Positions 1-6,360 of a DNA stretch of 24,464 nt are shown here, piece after piece. The notes below the pieces were generated by a model that did not search any database, was not told the origin of the DNA, and saw only the letters and a program-made list of their open reading frames with translations. The first letter of the stretch is position 1. Each line of letters starts with the position of its first letter. This stretch comes from Acetobacteraceae bacterium (GTDB lineage: Bacteria; Pseudomonadota; Alphaproteobacteria; Acetobacterales; Acetobacteraceae): contig CANFIE010000009.1 of assembly GCA_947446625.1 (NCBI GenBank), forward strand, positions 1 through 24,464, given 5' to 3'. The position numbers and the translations under genes were made by a program.

Positions 1-742
1 GGCGGCCCTCGGCGTAGTCGGCGCTGGCGTAGCAAAGGTTGTCGGCGGCGGAGCAGGCCGCCAGGTCAGGCAGCGCGTCGCGGCGCTGCAATTCGGCAAA
101 GGCCAGCTTGGCGGCGGCCAGGGAAAGCGGCGCGTTCGCCGCCAATTCCGCCGCCAGCGCCGTCACCTCGGCGTCCAGCGTGGCGCGGTCGGGCAGCAGG
201 CGCTGCACCAGCCCCATGGCCAGCAGCGCTTCGCCGCCATAGCTGCGGCCGGTCAGCACCATCTCTCGCGCTGCCGTCAGCCCCACCACGTCCACAATCT
301 TGACGATATCCTCAAGCCGGTAGGGCAGGCCCAATTTCACCGCCGGCACGCCCATGCGGGCGGCGGGCGTGGCCAGCCTGAAATCGCATTGCAGCGCCAA
401 CTCCATGCCCGCACCCAAGGCGTGGCCGTGCAGCGCGGCAATGGCCGGCTTGCGCAGCCCCGCCATGGCCCGCGCCACGGTGCGCTGCAACTCGTTATAC
501 GCCTCGGCCTGCACTGGGTCGGCGCGAATGGCATCAAACTCGCTGATGTCATTGCCGGTGCAGAAGGCGCGCTCTCCCGCGCCCGCCAGCACCAGCACGC
601 GCACCGCCGCATCCTCGGCCACCCGGGCCAGCAGCCCGGGCAATGCGCGCCACATCCCGGCGTCTATGGCGTTCAGCTTCGCCGGGTTGTCAAACACAAG
701 CCTGCCGATACCAAAGGCAACCTGCAGCGAAACCGCCCCCAT
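1..742 (-). CDS. enoyl-CoA hydratase/isomerase (crotonase) family protein, 3' end outside window
   Basis: The reverse strand from ATG at 742 stays open to base 1, giving 247 residues with no stop, so the C-terminus lies outside the window. The protein has the crotonase fold: an AFCTGND oxyanion-hole segment near residues 59-65, and HGHALGAGMELALQCD near 106-120, which supplies the second oxyanion glycine and a Glu (about 114) at the first catalytic-Glu position of enoyl-CoA hydratase. The second catalytic Glu, normally in a G-x-P-E motif, is missing: the sequence is GVPAVKLGLP, with Ala at about 134. This makes plain hydratase activity uncertain, and isomerase, hydrolase or decarboxylase activity is possible. 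Its ATG directly follows the TGA of the upstream Bug gene (TGAATG), so the two are probably cotranscribed and coupled. Family is confident; substrate is unknown. Confidence 0.9.
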   Translation of the reverse strand, partial: MGAVSLQVAFGIGRLVFDNPAKLNAIDAGMWRALPGLLARVAEDAAVRVLVLAGAGERAFCTGNDISEFDAIRADPVQAEAYNELQRTVARAMAGLRKPAIAALHGHALGAGMELALQCDFRLATPAARMGVPAVKLGLPYRLEDIVKIVDVVGLTAAREMVLTGRSYGGEALLAMGLVQRLLPDRATLDAEVTALAAELAANAPLSLAAAKLAFAELQRRDALPDLAACSAADNLCYASADYAEGR

Positions 743-1711
743 TCAATCCACCCGCAATCCGGCCGCGCGAATCACGCGGTTCCACACTTCCGTCTCGCGC
801 GCAAAGTAGGCGCGAATATCCGCCACGCCCAAATCACCGCGCGGCCTGGTGCCCAGATCCACCAGCTTCTGATGCGTCTCGGCCAGCGCCATGGCGGCGC
901 GCACATCCTGGTTCAGCGCCGCCAGCAGGGCAGGGGGCGTGCTGCCCGGCGCCGCCAGGGTAAACCAGGCATTGGTCACATAGCCCTGCAACCCCGCCTC
1001 GGCGGCGGTCGGAGTCTCGGGCAGTTGCGGCACCCGCGCCGCGCTGCTCACCGCCAGCGCCCGCACCCGGTTGTCTCGTAGCACAGGCGGAATCGTCGGC
1101 AGGTTCTCGAACATCGCGTCGATATTGCCGGCCATCACGTCATTCAGCGCCTGGCTGCTGCCGCGATAGGGCACGTGCTGCAATTGCACGCCAGCCGCCA
1201 ACTGGAATAACTCCCCGGCCATATGCGTGCTGGTGCCATTGCCGGCCGACCCAAAGCTGATGCCACCCGGCCGCGCCCGCGCCCCGGCGATGAACTCGGC
1301 CAGCGTGCGGAATGGCCGTGCCGGATGCGTCACCACCACAAAGGGCACTTCCACCAGCAGCACCACGGGCGCCAATTCCCGCGCCGGGTCGTAGCTCAGC
1401 CGGCTGTACATGCCATAGGCGGCATGAATGGCAATGGTGCCGAACAGCAGCGTATGGCCATCGCCGGGGCTATGCGCCACCAGTTCACCACCAATATGCC
1501 CACCGGCGCCGGTGCGGGTTTCCACCACCACCTGCTGGCCCCACATCGGCGTCAACGCCTGGGCCATGATCCGCGCCATCACATCGGCGCTGCCGCCGGG
1601 TGAAACGGGCACGATGATCCGCACCGGGCGGTTGGGCGCAAACTCTGCCGCCTGGGCCGCATTGGCCAACAGGCAGGCACACAGCAACAACACCATTCGG
1701 CGCAGCATCAT
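743..1711 (-). CDS. Bug/TctC-family periplasmic solute-binding protein
   Basis: This 322-aa protein belongs to the tripartite tricarboxylate transporter receptor family, periplasmic proteins that usually bind carboxylated solutes. A hydrophobic signal peptide ends near Ala-Gln-Ala-Ala (about residues 19-22). It is followed by the family hallmarks: RPVRIIVPVSPGGSAD ligand loop, VVVETRTGAGG, DGHTLL, FGSAGNGTSTHMAGE, HVPYRGSSQA, and a C-terminal half ending VIRAAGLRVD. An AGGAGA Shine-Dalgarno lies 4 nt before the ATG at 1711 and 7 nt before a second in-frame ATG at 1708, so the true start may be 1708. It is divergent from the four-gene Bug array and immediately upstream of the crotonase gene. 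Unlike the array members, it has no Cys in the mature protein. No TctA/TctB genes are nearby, and the ligand cannot be read from sequence. Confidence 0.93.
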   Translation of the reverse strand: MMLRRMVLLLCACLLANAAQAAEFAPNRPVRIIVPVSPGGSADVMARIMAQALTPMWGQQVVVETRTGAGGHIGGELVAHSPGDGHTLLFGTIAIHAAYGMYSRLSYDPARELAPVVLLVEVPFVVVTHPARPFRTLAEFIAGARARPGGISFGSAGNGTSTHMAGELFQLAAGVQLQHVPYRGSSQALNDVMAGNIDAMFENLPTIPPVLRDNRVRALAVSSAARVPQLPETPTAAEAGLQGYVTNAWFTLAAPGSTPPALLAALNQDVRAAMALAETHQKLVDLGTRPRGDLGVADIRAYFARETEVWNRVIRAAGLRVD

Positions 1712-1786
1712 CTCTCTCCTGCCGGATCAAGCCGTGCCTGGGTTCCCCACGCGCATTCGGGCACGGCACGGCCAATGTCGCAAGGC

Positions 1787-1816
1787 TTGACGTAGCGCCG
1801 CCCGGGGCGGGATGCT
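1787..1816 (+). promoter_or_regulatory. possible sigma70-type promoter of the four-gene Bug array
   Basis: TTGACG at 1787-1792 resembles a -35 box. GATGCT at 1811-1816, after an 18-nt spacer, is a weak -10. The pair sits in the 150-bp divergent region, 45-75 nt before the first array gene. The -35 is good and the -10 is poor. Confidence 0.25.
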
Positions 1817-1861
1817 GCCGGCAGACGCCGCCGGAAAGGCGGGGCTGGGAGGCATGGTTCA

Positions 1862-2815
1862 ATGCGGCTACGCCCATTGCTGCTGCTGTTCGCGCTGCTG
1901 GCCCTGCCAGCCCGCGCCCAATTCCCAGACCATCCCTTGCGTATCCTTGGCGGCTTCGCGGCCGGCGGCACGTCGGACCTGGTGGCCCGCATGGTGGCGG
2001 AAATGACCACGCCCTTGCTCGGCCAGCGCGTGGTGGTGGAAAACCGCACCGGCGCTTCCAGCATGCTGGCGGCGGAAGCCATGGTGCGCGGCCCGCATGA
2101 TGGCTACACGGTTTTTCAATGCGCCAGCCTGGTGACGGTGTTGCCGGAACTGCCCGGCATGCGCGTACCCATCGATATCTTCGCCGACCTGCTGCCCATC
2201 GCCAATGTGGCGCATTCCACCCAGGCCATGCTGGTGAAGGCCGACGCGCCCTTCCGTACCGTGGCCGATTTCCTCGCCGCCGCCCGCGCCAATCCCGGCC
2301 AGCTCACCTATGGCAGTTCGGGCATTGGCTCGCTCTCGCACCTCTCCGGCGCGCGGCTGGAACAGTTGGGCCAAATCCGCCTCACGCATATTCCCTATCG
2401 CGGCGCCGCCCTGGCGCTGGTGGATGTGATGGGCGGCCGCACCACCACCATTATCACCAACCTGGGCGACGCGGTGGGCCAGCTGCGCGGCGGCGAACTC
2501 CGCCTGCTCGCCTTTGCCGACGCCCTCGGCTCGCCCCGCCACCCCGAGGTGCCGCTCATCCGCGCCACCGTGCCGGGCTATGAGATCAGCGGCTGGTTCG
2601 GCATTTGCGGCCCGAAGGACATGCCGCCCGCGGCGGTGCAGGCCTGGCAGCGCGCCATCGGCACCGGCCTGGCCGAGCCACGCTGGCGTGAGCGCCTGGC
2701 CGAATACGGCCTCAGCCCCCGCTTCGAGGACCCGGCCCAATTCGCCCGCACCATGCAGGCTGACCGCCTCGTGTGGCGCGAGACCATCCGCGCCGCCAAC
2801 ATCCGTGCCGACTGA
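1862..2815 (+). CDS. Bug/TctC-family periplasmic solute-binding protein, array member 1
   Basis: A 317-aa protein with a short Leu-rich signal peptide ending near ARAQ (residue 20), then the Bug ligand loop FAAGGTSD, VVVENRTGAS, DGYTVFQC, YGSSGIGSLSHLSGA and HIPYRGAA. It ends in IRAANIRAD. GGAGG at 1848-1852 lies 9 nt before the ATG and fixes the start. It is the first of four consecutive paralogues on this strand. The mature protein has exactly two cysteines, C87 and C249, at positions matched in the other three members. The QC-PM motif of members 2-4 is here QC-AS, so this copy is the most divergent in that loop. No membrane subunits are present, so it must use TctAB proteins encoded elsewhere or have another role such as sensing. 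Confidence 0.94.
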   Translation: MRLRPLLLLFALLALPARAQFPDHPLRILGGFAAGGTSDLVARMVAEMTTPLLGQRVVVENRTGASSMLAAEAMVRGPHDGYTVFQCASLVTVLPELPGMRVPIDIFADLLPIANVAHSTQAMLVKADAPFRTVADFLAAARANPGQLTYGSSGIGSLSHLSGARLEQLGQIRLTHIPYRGAALALVDVMGGRTTTIITNLGDAVGQLRGGELRLLAFADALGSPRHPEVPLIRATVPGYEISGWFGICGPKDMPPAAVQAWQRAIGTGLAEPRWRERLAEYGLSPRFEDPAQFARTMQADRLVWRETIRAANIRAD

Positions 2816-2828
2816 AGGAAACGCCCCA

Positions 2829-3782
2829 ATGCGCAAACGCCTGCTGGCCGGCCTGTTCGGTGCCGCCCTTGCCGCCACCGCCGTGGCGCAGGAACGCACC
2901 ATCCGCCTCATCTGCGGCTTCGCTCCCGGTGGCTCCGCCGACTTCGTCTCCCGTTTGGTGGCCGAGGGCGTCTCGCCCCATATCGGCGCCCGCGTGGCGG
3001 TGGAAAACCGCACCGGGGTCAACGGGGTGCTCGGCGCGGCCGAGGTGGCGCGCAGCGCGCCCGATGGCAACAGCGTCTATCAATGCCCCATGAGCACCCT
3101 GGCCATCACCCCGCAGTTGGTGGGCGCTAACCTGCCGCTGGACCCGGGCGCCGAACTCGCCCCCATCGCCAATGTCGCGATGTCCTCCTACGGCTTCGTG
3201 GTGGCGGCCAATGGCCCGTACAAATCGGTGCAGGATGTCATCGCCGCCGCCCGCGCCCGGCCCGGCACGGTCAGCTTCGGCAGTGCCGGGGTGGGCAGCG
3301 CGCAGCACTTGGCCGGCGAGTTGCTGAAGCAGAAGGCCGGGGTGGAGATGACGCACATCCCCTATCGCGGCGCCACGCCCTCCATCATTGATATCATCGG
3401 TGGCCGCACCGACTTCATGATCACCAACCTGGGCGACGCCGCTGGCCGCATCCAGGATGGCAATCTCCGCCTGCTGGCCCTGGCCGATGACACGCCAAGC
3501 CCGGTCTTCCCCAATGTGCCGCCGCTCTCGCGCCTCTACCCGGGCTTTGATGTGGTGGGCTGGTTCGCCATCTGCGGCCCCAAGGGCATGGCGCCCGCGG
3601 TGGTGGAACGCTGGACCGGCGCCATCCGCCAGGCGATGCAGGACCCCACCTTCCTCCGCCGCCTGATCGACAACGGCCTGACCCCGCGCTTTGAGGACGC
3701 CACCGCCCTCGGCGCCCGCATCGCGCGCGACCGCCAGCAATGGCAAGGCGTCATCCGCAGCGTCAACGTCAGGGCCGAATGA
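2829..3782 (+). CDS. Bug/TctC-family periplasmic solute-binding protein, array member 2
   Basis: The reading frame is open far upstream, but the real start is ATG 2829: it is preceded by AAGGAA at 2815-2820 and begins a typical signal peptide (MRKRLLAG, cleaved near residue 20, AVA-QE). That gives 317 aa, matching its neighbours. Hallmarks are FAPGGSAD, VAVENRTGVNG, DGNSVYQCPM, FGSAGVGSAQHLAGE, HIPYRGATPS and the terminal VIRSVNVRAE. It begins 13 nt after the stop of member 1. It carries C86 and a second Cys in an ICGPKGM loop near residue 248, plus an extra Cys at 29 in the ligand-loop strand. Periplasmic carboxylate binding is the family role; the specific ligand is unknown. Confidence 0.94.
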   Translation: MRKRLLAGLFGAALAATAVAQERTIRLICGFAPGGSADFVSRLVAEGVSPHIGARVAVENRTGVNGVLGAAEVARSAPDGNSVYQCPMSTLAITPQLVGANLPLDPGAELAPIANVAMSSYGFVVAANGPYKSVQDVIAAARARPGTVSFGSAGVGSAQHLAGELLKQKAGVEMTHIPYRGATPSIIDIIGGRTDFMITNLGDAAGRIQDGNLRLLALADDTPSPVFPNVPPLSRLYPGFDVVGWFAICGPKGMAPAVVERWTGAIRQAMQDPTFLRRLIDNGLTPRFEDATALGARIARDRQQWQGVIRSVNVRAE

Positions 3783-4732
3783 TGCGCCTGCTCCTGGCCG
3801 CCCTGCTGCTGCTGGCCGCCCCGGTCGCCCGGGCGGAGTTTCCGGAACGCCCGCTGCGCATCATCGTGGGCTTCGCCGCGGGCGGCACCAGCGACATTTC
3901 CGCCCGGCTGATGGCCGAGATGGCCAGCGCCGCGCTCGGCCAGCCCGCCCTGGTGGAAAACCGCACCGGCGCCAATGGCATGATCAGCGCCGAGGCCGTC
4001 GCCCGCAGCGCGCCGGATGGCTACACGCTGTGGCAATGCCCGATGGGGCCGATGAGCATCTCCCCGGGCATGCCCGGTCCCCGCCCGGCGGTGGATGTCA
4101 CCACCGAACTCGTGCCCGTGGCCACCGTGGCGCTCTCGCCCTATGGGCTGGCCGTGGCCGCCAATGGCCGCTTCCAAACCATCCAGGAATTCCTCGCCGC
4201 CGCCCGCGCCGGGGGCCGGCCGCTCACCTATGGCAGTGCGGGCAATGGCACCGGCCAGCATCTTTCCGGCGCGCGCCTGGCCCGTGCGCTGGGGGTGGAG
4301 ATGGTGCACGTGCCCTATCGCGGTGCCGCCCCCGCGGTGGTGGACCTGCTGGGTGGCCGGATCGACTTCATCATCACCAACCTGGGCGACATGACCGCCA
4401 TGCTGCGCGATGGCCAGTTGCGCGCCCTGGCCCTGGGCGACCGCCTAGGCCACCCCGGCTATTCCGCGCCAAAATTGCCAGACCTTGTCCCCGGCCTCGA
4501 AATCGTCGGCTGGTACGCCCTCTGCGGCCCGCGTGGCATGCCCACCGCCGCCATCAACGCCTGGGAACGCGCCATCCGGGCCGGCGTCGCCAACCCCGCC
4601 TTCCGCCAACGCATTCTTGACAACGGCCTGCTACCGCTGTTCGAGGACGCGCCGACCCTCGCCACCCGGATAGAGCGCGACCGCGTGATGTGGCGTGAGC
4701 TGATCCAGGCCGCCAACATCCGCGCCGAATAA
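3779..4732 (+). CDS. Bug/TctC-family periplasmic solute-binding protein, array member 3
   Basis: ATG 3779 overlaps the stop of member 2 in an ATGATG arrangement (TGA at 3780-3782), implying translational coupling; ATG 3782 is an equally possible start one codon later. From 3779 the protein is 317 aa, the same length as members 1 and 2. A signal peptide (MMRLLLAALLLLAA, cleaved near ARA-E, residue 20) precedes FAAGGTSD, LVENRTGANG, DGYTLWQCPMG, YGSAGNGTGQHLSGA and HVPYRGAAPAVVDLLGG. The end is LIQAANIRAE. It has only two Cys, C87 and one in an LCGPRGM loop near 249. It is very similar to member 4, consistent with recent tandem duplication. Confidence 0.94.
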   Translation: MMRLLLAALLLLAAPVARAEFPERPLRIIVGFAAGGTSDISARLMAEMASAALGQPALVENRTGANGMISAEAVARSAPDGYTLWQCPMGPMSISPGMPGPRPAVDVTTELVPVATVALSPYGLAVAANGRFQTIQEFLAAARAGGRPLTYGSAGNGTGQHLSGARLARALGVEMVHVPYRGAAPAVVDLLGGRIDFIITNLGDMTAMLRDGQLRALALGDRLGHPGYSAPKLPDLVPGLEIVGWYALCGPRGMPTAAINAWERAIRAGVANPAFRQRILDNGLLPLFEDAPTLATRIERDRVMWRELIQAANIRAE

Positions 4733-4744
4733 GGGAACCAGGCC

Positions 4745-5701
4745 ATGCAGAAGCGCCTTCTCCTCGCCATCGCCCTGCTGCTGCCGGGCCTTGCCCTGGC
4801 GGAATTCCCAGACCGCCCGCTACGCGTCATCGTCGGCTTCCCGGCTGGCGGCGCGGGCGACCTCACCGCCCGCACCATTGCCGAAATGGCCAGCCAGGCC
4901 TTCGGCCAGAACGTGGTGGTGGAAAACCGCACCGGCGCCAACGGCATGATTGCGGCCGATGCCGTCACCCACGGCTCGCCGCCCGATGGCTACACCATTC
5001 TGCAATGCCCCATGGGCACCATGACCATCAGCCCCAACCTGCCGGGCCAGCGCCTGCCGGTGGATGTGGTGACGGAAATGATCCCGGTGGCCAATCTGGC
5101 ACTCTCCACCTACGCCTTCGTGGTGGCGGCCAATGGGCCGTATCGCAGCGTGGCCCAGGTGCTGGCCGCCGCCCGCGCCAATCCGGGCAAGCTCACCTTC
5201 GCCAGCGCCGGCATCGGCAGCGCGCAGCATCTTTCCGGAGAGATGTTCAAGCGCATGGCGGCCATCGATATCGTCCACGTGCCCTATCGCGGCGGCGCGC
5301 CCGCCATTGTGGACCTGCTGGGTGGCCGGGTGGATTTCTTCATCACCAACATCGCCGATGTCTCGGGCCAGATCCGCGATGGCAGCCTGCGCCTGCTGGC
5401 CGTGGCCGATGATGTCGGCCACCCCGGCTATCCGGCGCCGTCCATTTCCGCCGATGTGCCGGGCTTTTCCATCAGCGGCTGGTTCGCCGCCTGCGGCCCC
5501 CGCGCCATGCCGCGCGAAGCGGTGGAGGGCTGGACCCGCGCCATTCGCCAGGGGCTGGAAAACCCCGCCTTCCGCCAGCGCCTGCTGGACAACGGCCTGA
5601 CCCCGAATTTCGAAGGCCCCGAAGCCCTGGCCACCCGGGTGGAGGCCAATCGCCGGCAGTTCCGCGAACTGATCCAGGCCGCCGGCATTCGCGCCGAATA
5701 G
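4745..5701 (+). CDS. Bug/TctC-family periplasmic solute-binding protein, array member 4
   Basis: A 318-aa protein starting at ATG 4745, with AGGGA 8 nt upstream and 12 nt after the stop of member 3. A signal peptide (MQKRLLLAIALLLPG, cleaved near ALA-E, residue 20) precedes FPAGGAGD, VVENRTGANG, DGYTILQCPMG, FASAGIGSAQHLSGE and HVPYRGGAPAIVDLLGG. The end is LIQAAGIRAE. One extra residue before DGY explains the length. C88 and a Cys in the AACGPRAM loop (about 250) are its only cysteines. It is the last gene of the array, and a hairpin follows 15 nt after its stop. Confidence 0.94.
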   Translation: MQKRLLLAIALLLPGLALAEFPDRPLRVIVGFPAGGAGDLTARTIAEMASQAFGQNVVVENRTGANGMIAADAVTHGSPPDGYTILQCPMGTMTISPNLPGQRLPVDVVTEMIPVANLALSTYAFVVAANGPYRSVAQVLAAARANPGKLTFASAGIGSAQHLSGEMFKRMAAIDIVHVPYRGGAPAIVDLLGGRVDFFITNIADVSGQIRDGSLRLLAVADDVGHPGYPAPSISADVPGFSISGWFAACGPRAMPREAVEGWTRAIRQGLENPAFRQRLLDNGLTPNFEGPEALATRVEANRRQFRELIQAAGIRAE

Positions 5702-5715
5702 GCGGTTTGGTTAAC

Positions 5716-5744
5716 CCTCCAGCGGCATGCTTTGCCGCCGGAGG
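5716..5744 (+). promoter_or_regulatory. hairpin that encloses the Shine-Dalgarno of the CheZ-like gene
   Basis: CCTCC-A-GCGGCA (5716-5727) pairs with TGCCGC-C-GGAGG (5733-5744) around a TGCTT loop: eleven Watson-Crick pairs with one A/C mismatch. The GGAGG at 5740-5744 is the ribosome-binding site for the ATG at 5753, so the hairpin would hide it. It also lies 15 nt after the last Bug gene and could act as a transcript end, although no T-run follows. Confidence 0.6.
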
Positions 5745-5752
5745 CCCCTGTG

Positions 5753-6304
5753 ATGCAAAGCGACATGGCTGAGTTGGTGCGCGAAGCCGTGCGCGGCGAA
5801 GTGACGGAGCGGCTGGACGGCCTGCACCGCTTCATGGAACGCCGCTTCGCCGAACTCAGCGCCGAACTGCACGCCACGGTGGAATTGGCCGAGTTCACCG
5901 AAGGCAACCTGGCGGCGCAGCTCAGCGCCATTCATGGTGAAGTGCGCGGCCTGGTGGCGCCGCCCATGCAGGCCACCCGCAACAGCGGCATGGAACTGGA
6001 AGCCGTGGTCCAGGCCACGGAAGCCGCCGCCAACCGCATCATGGAAGCCGCCGAGGCCATTGCCGACTGGGCCAGCAGCGGCCAACGCGACCCCGCCGCG
6101 CTGCACGCCCGGGTCAACGCCATCTTTGAGGCCTGCACCTTCCAGGACCTCACCGGCCAACGCCTGCGCCGCGCTATCGAACATTTGCAAAGCGTGGAAG
6201 CCATGCTGGACCGCATGGCCCCCAACCCCGCCGCAGCCCGGCCCGCCGGCACCGCACCGCCGGACCTGCTGCAACAGGAAATCGACCGGTTGCTGAACGG
6301 GTAG
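5753..6304 (+). CDS. CheZ-like protein phosphatase
   Basis: The chosen start is ATG 5753, 8 nt after GGAGG; an upstream TTG at 5732 lies inside the hairpin and is unlikely. The 183-aa protein is mostly long amphipathic helix. Residues 124-137 read IFEACTFQDLTGQR, the CheZ signature, with Asp132 and Gln136 at the positions that in E. coli CheZ contact CheY-P and orient the attacking water. A Pro/Ala linker (about 156-170) leads to a C-terminal DLLQQEIDRLLNG, which resembles the CheY-binding tail of CheZ. The expected role is dephosphorylation of a CheY-like receiver in the cytoplasm. No chemotaxis or flagellar genes lie in the window, so the partner is unknown. Alphaproteobacterial CheZ-like proteins are more divergent than the enterobacterial ones. 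Confidence 0.82.
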   Translation: MQSDMAELVREAVRGEVTERLDGLHRFMERRFAELSAELHATVELAEFTEGNLAAQLSAIHGEVRGLVAPPMQATRNSGMELEAVVQATEAAANRIMEAAEAIADWASSGQRDPAALHARVNAIFEACTFQDLTGQRLRRAIEHLQSVEAMLDRMAPNPAAARPAGTAPPDLLQQEIDRLLNG

Positions 6305-6307
6305 AGC

Positions 6308-6346
6308 CTGATCGGCCGAGGCGTTGCGCCGCAAGCCGTGAATCAG
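6308..6346. terminator. possible bidirectional terminator between convergent genes
   Basis: Nested inverted repeats lie between the convergent CheZ-like and carboxylase stops: CTGATCGGC (6308-6316) with GCCG (6335-6338) and ATCAG (6342-6346), enclosing GGCG-TTG-CGCC (6320-6330). The stem has internal loops and no T-run, so termination is inferred mainly from position. Confidence 0.45.
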
Positions 6347-6360
6347 TCTCCCAAGTCAGC

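Noticed and set aside
743..5701. Long reverse-frame ORFs antisense to the Bug array (for example around 1868-3070 and 2712-3746)
   Set aside because: They are His/Gly/Arg-rich mirror frames of high-GC coding genes, without family motifs or ribosome sites. The plus-strand frames are clearly real Bug proteins.
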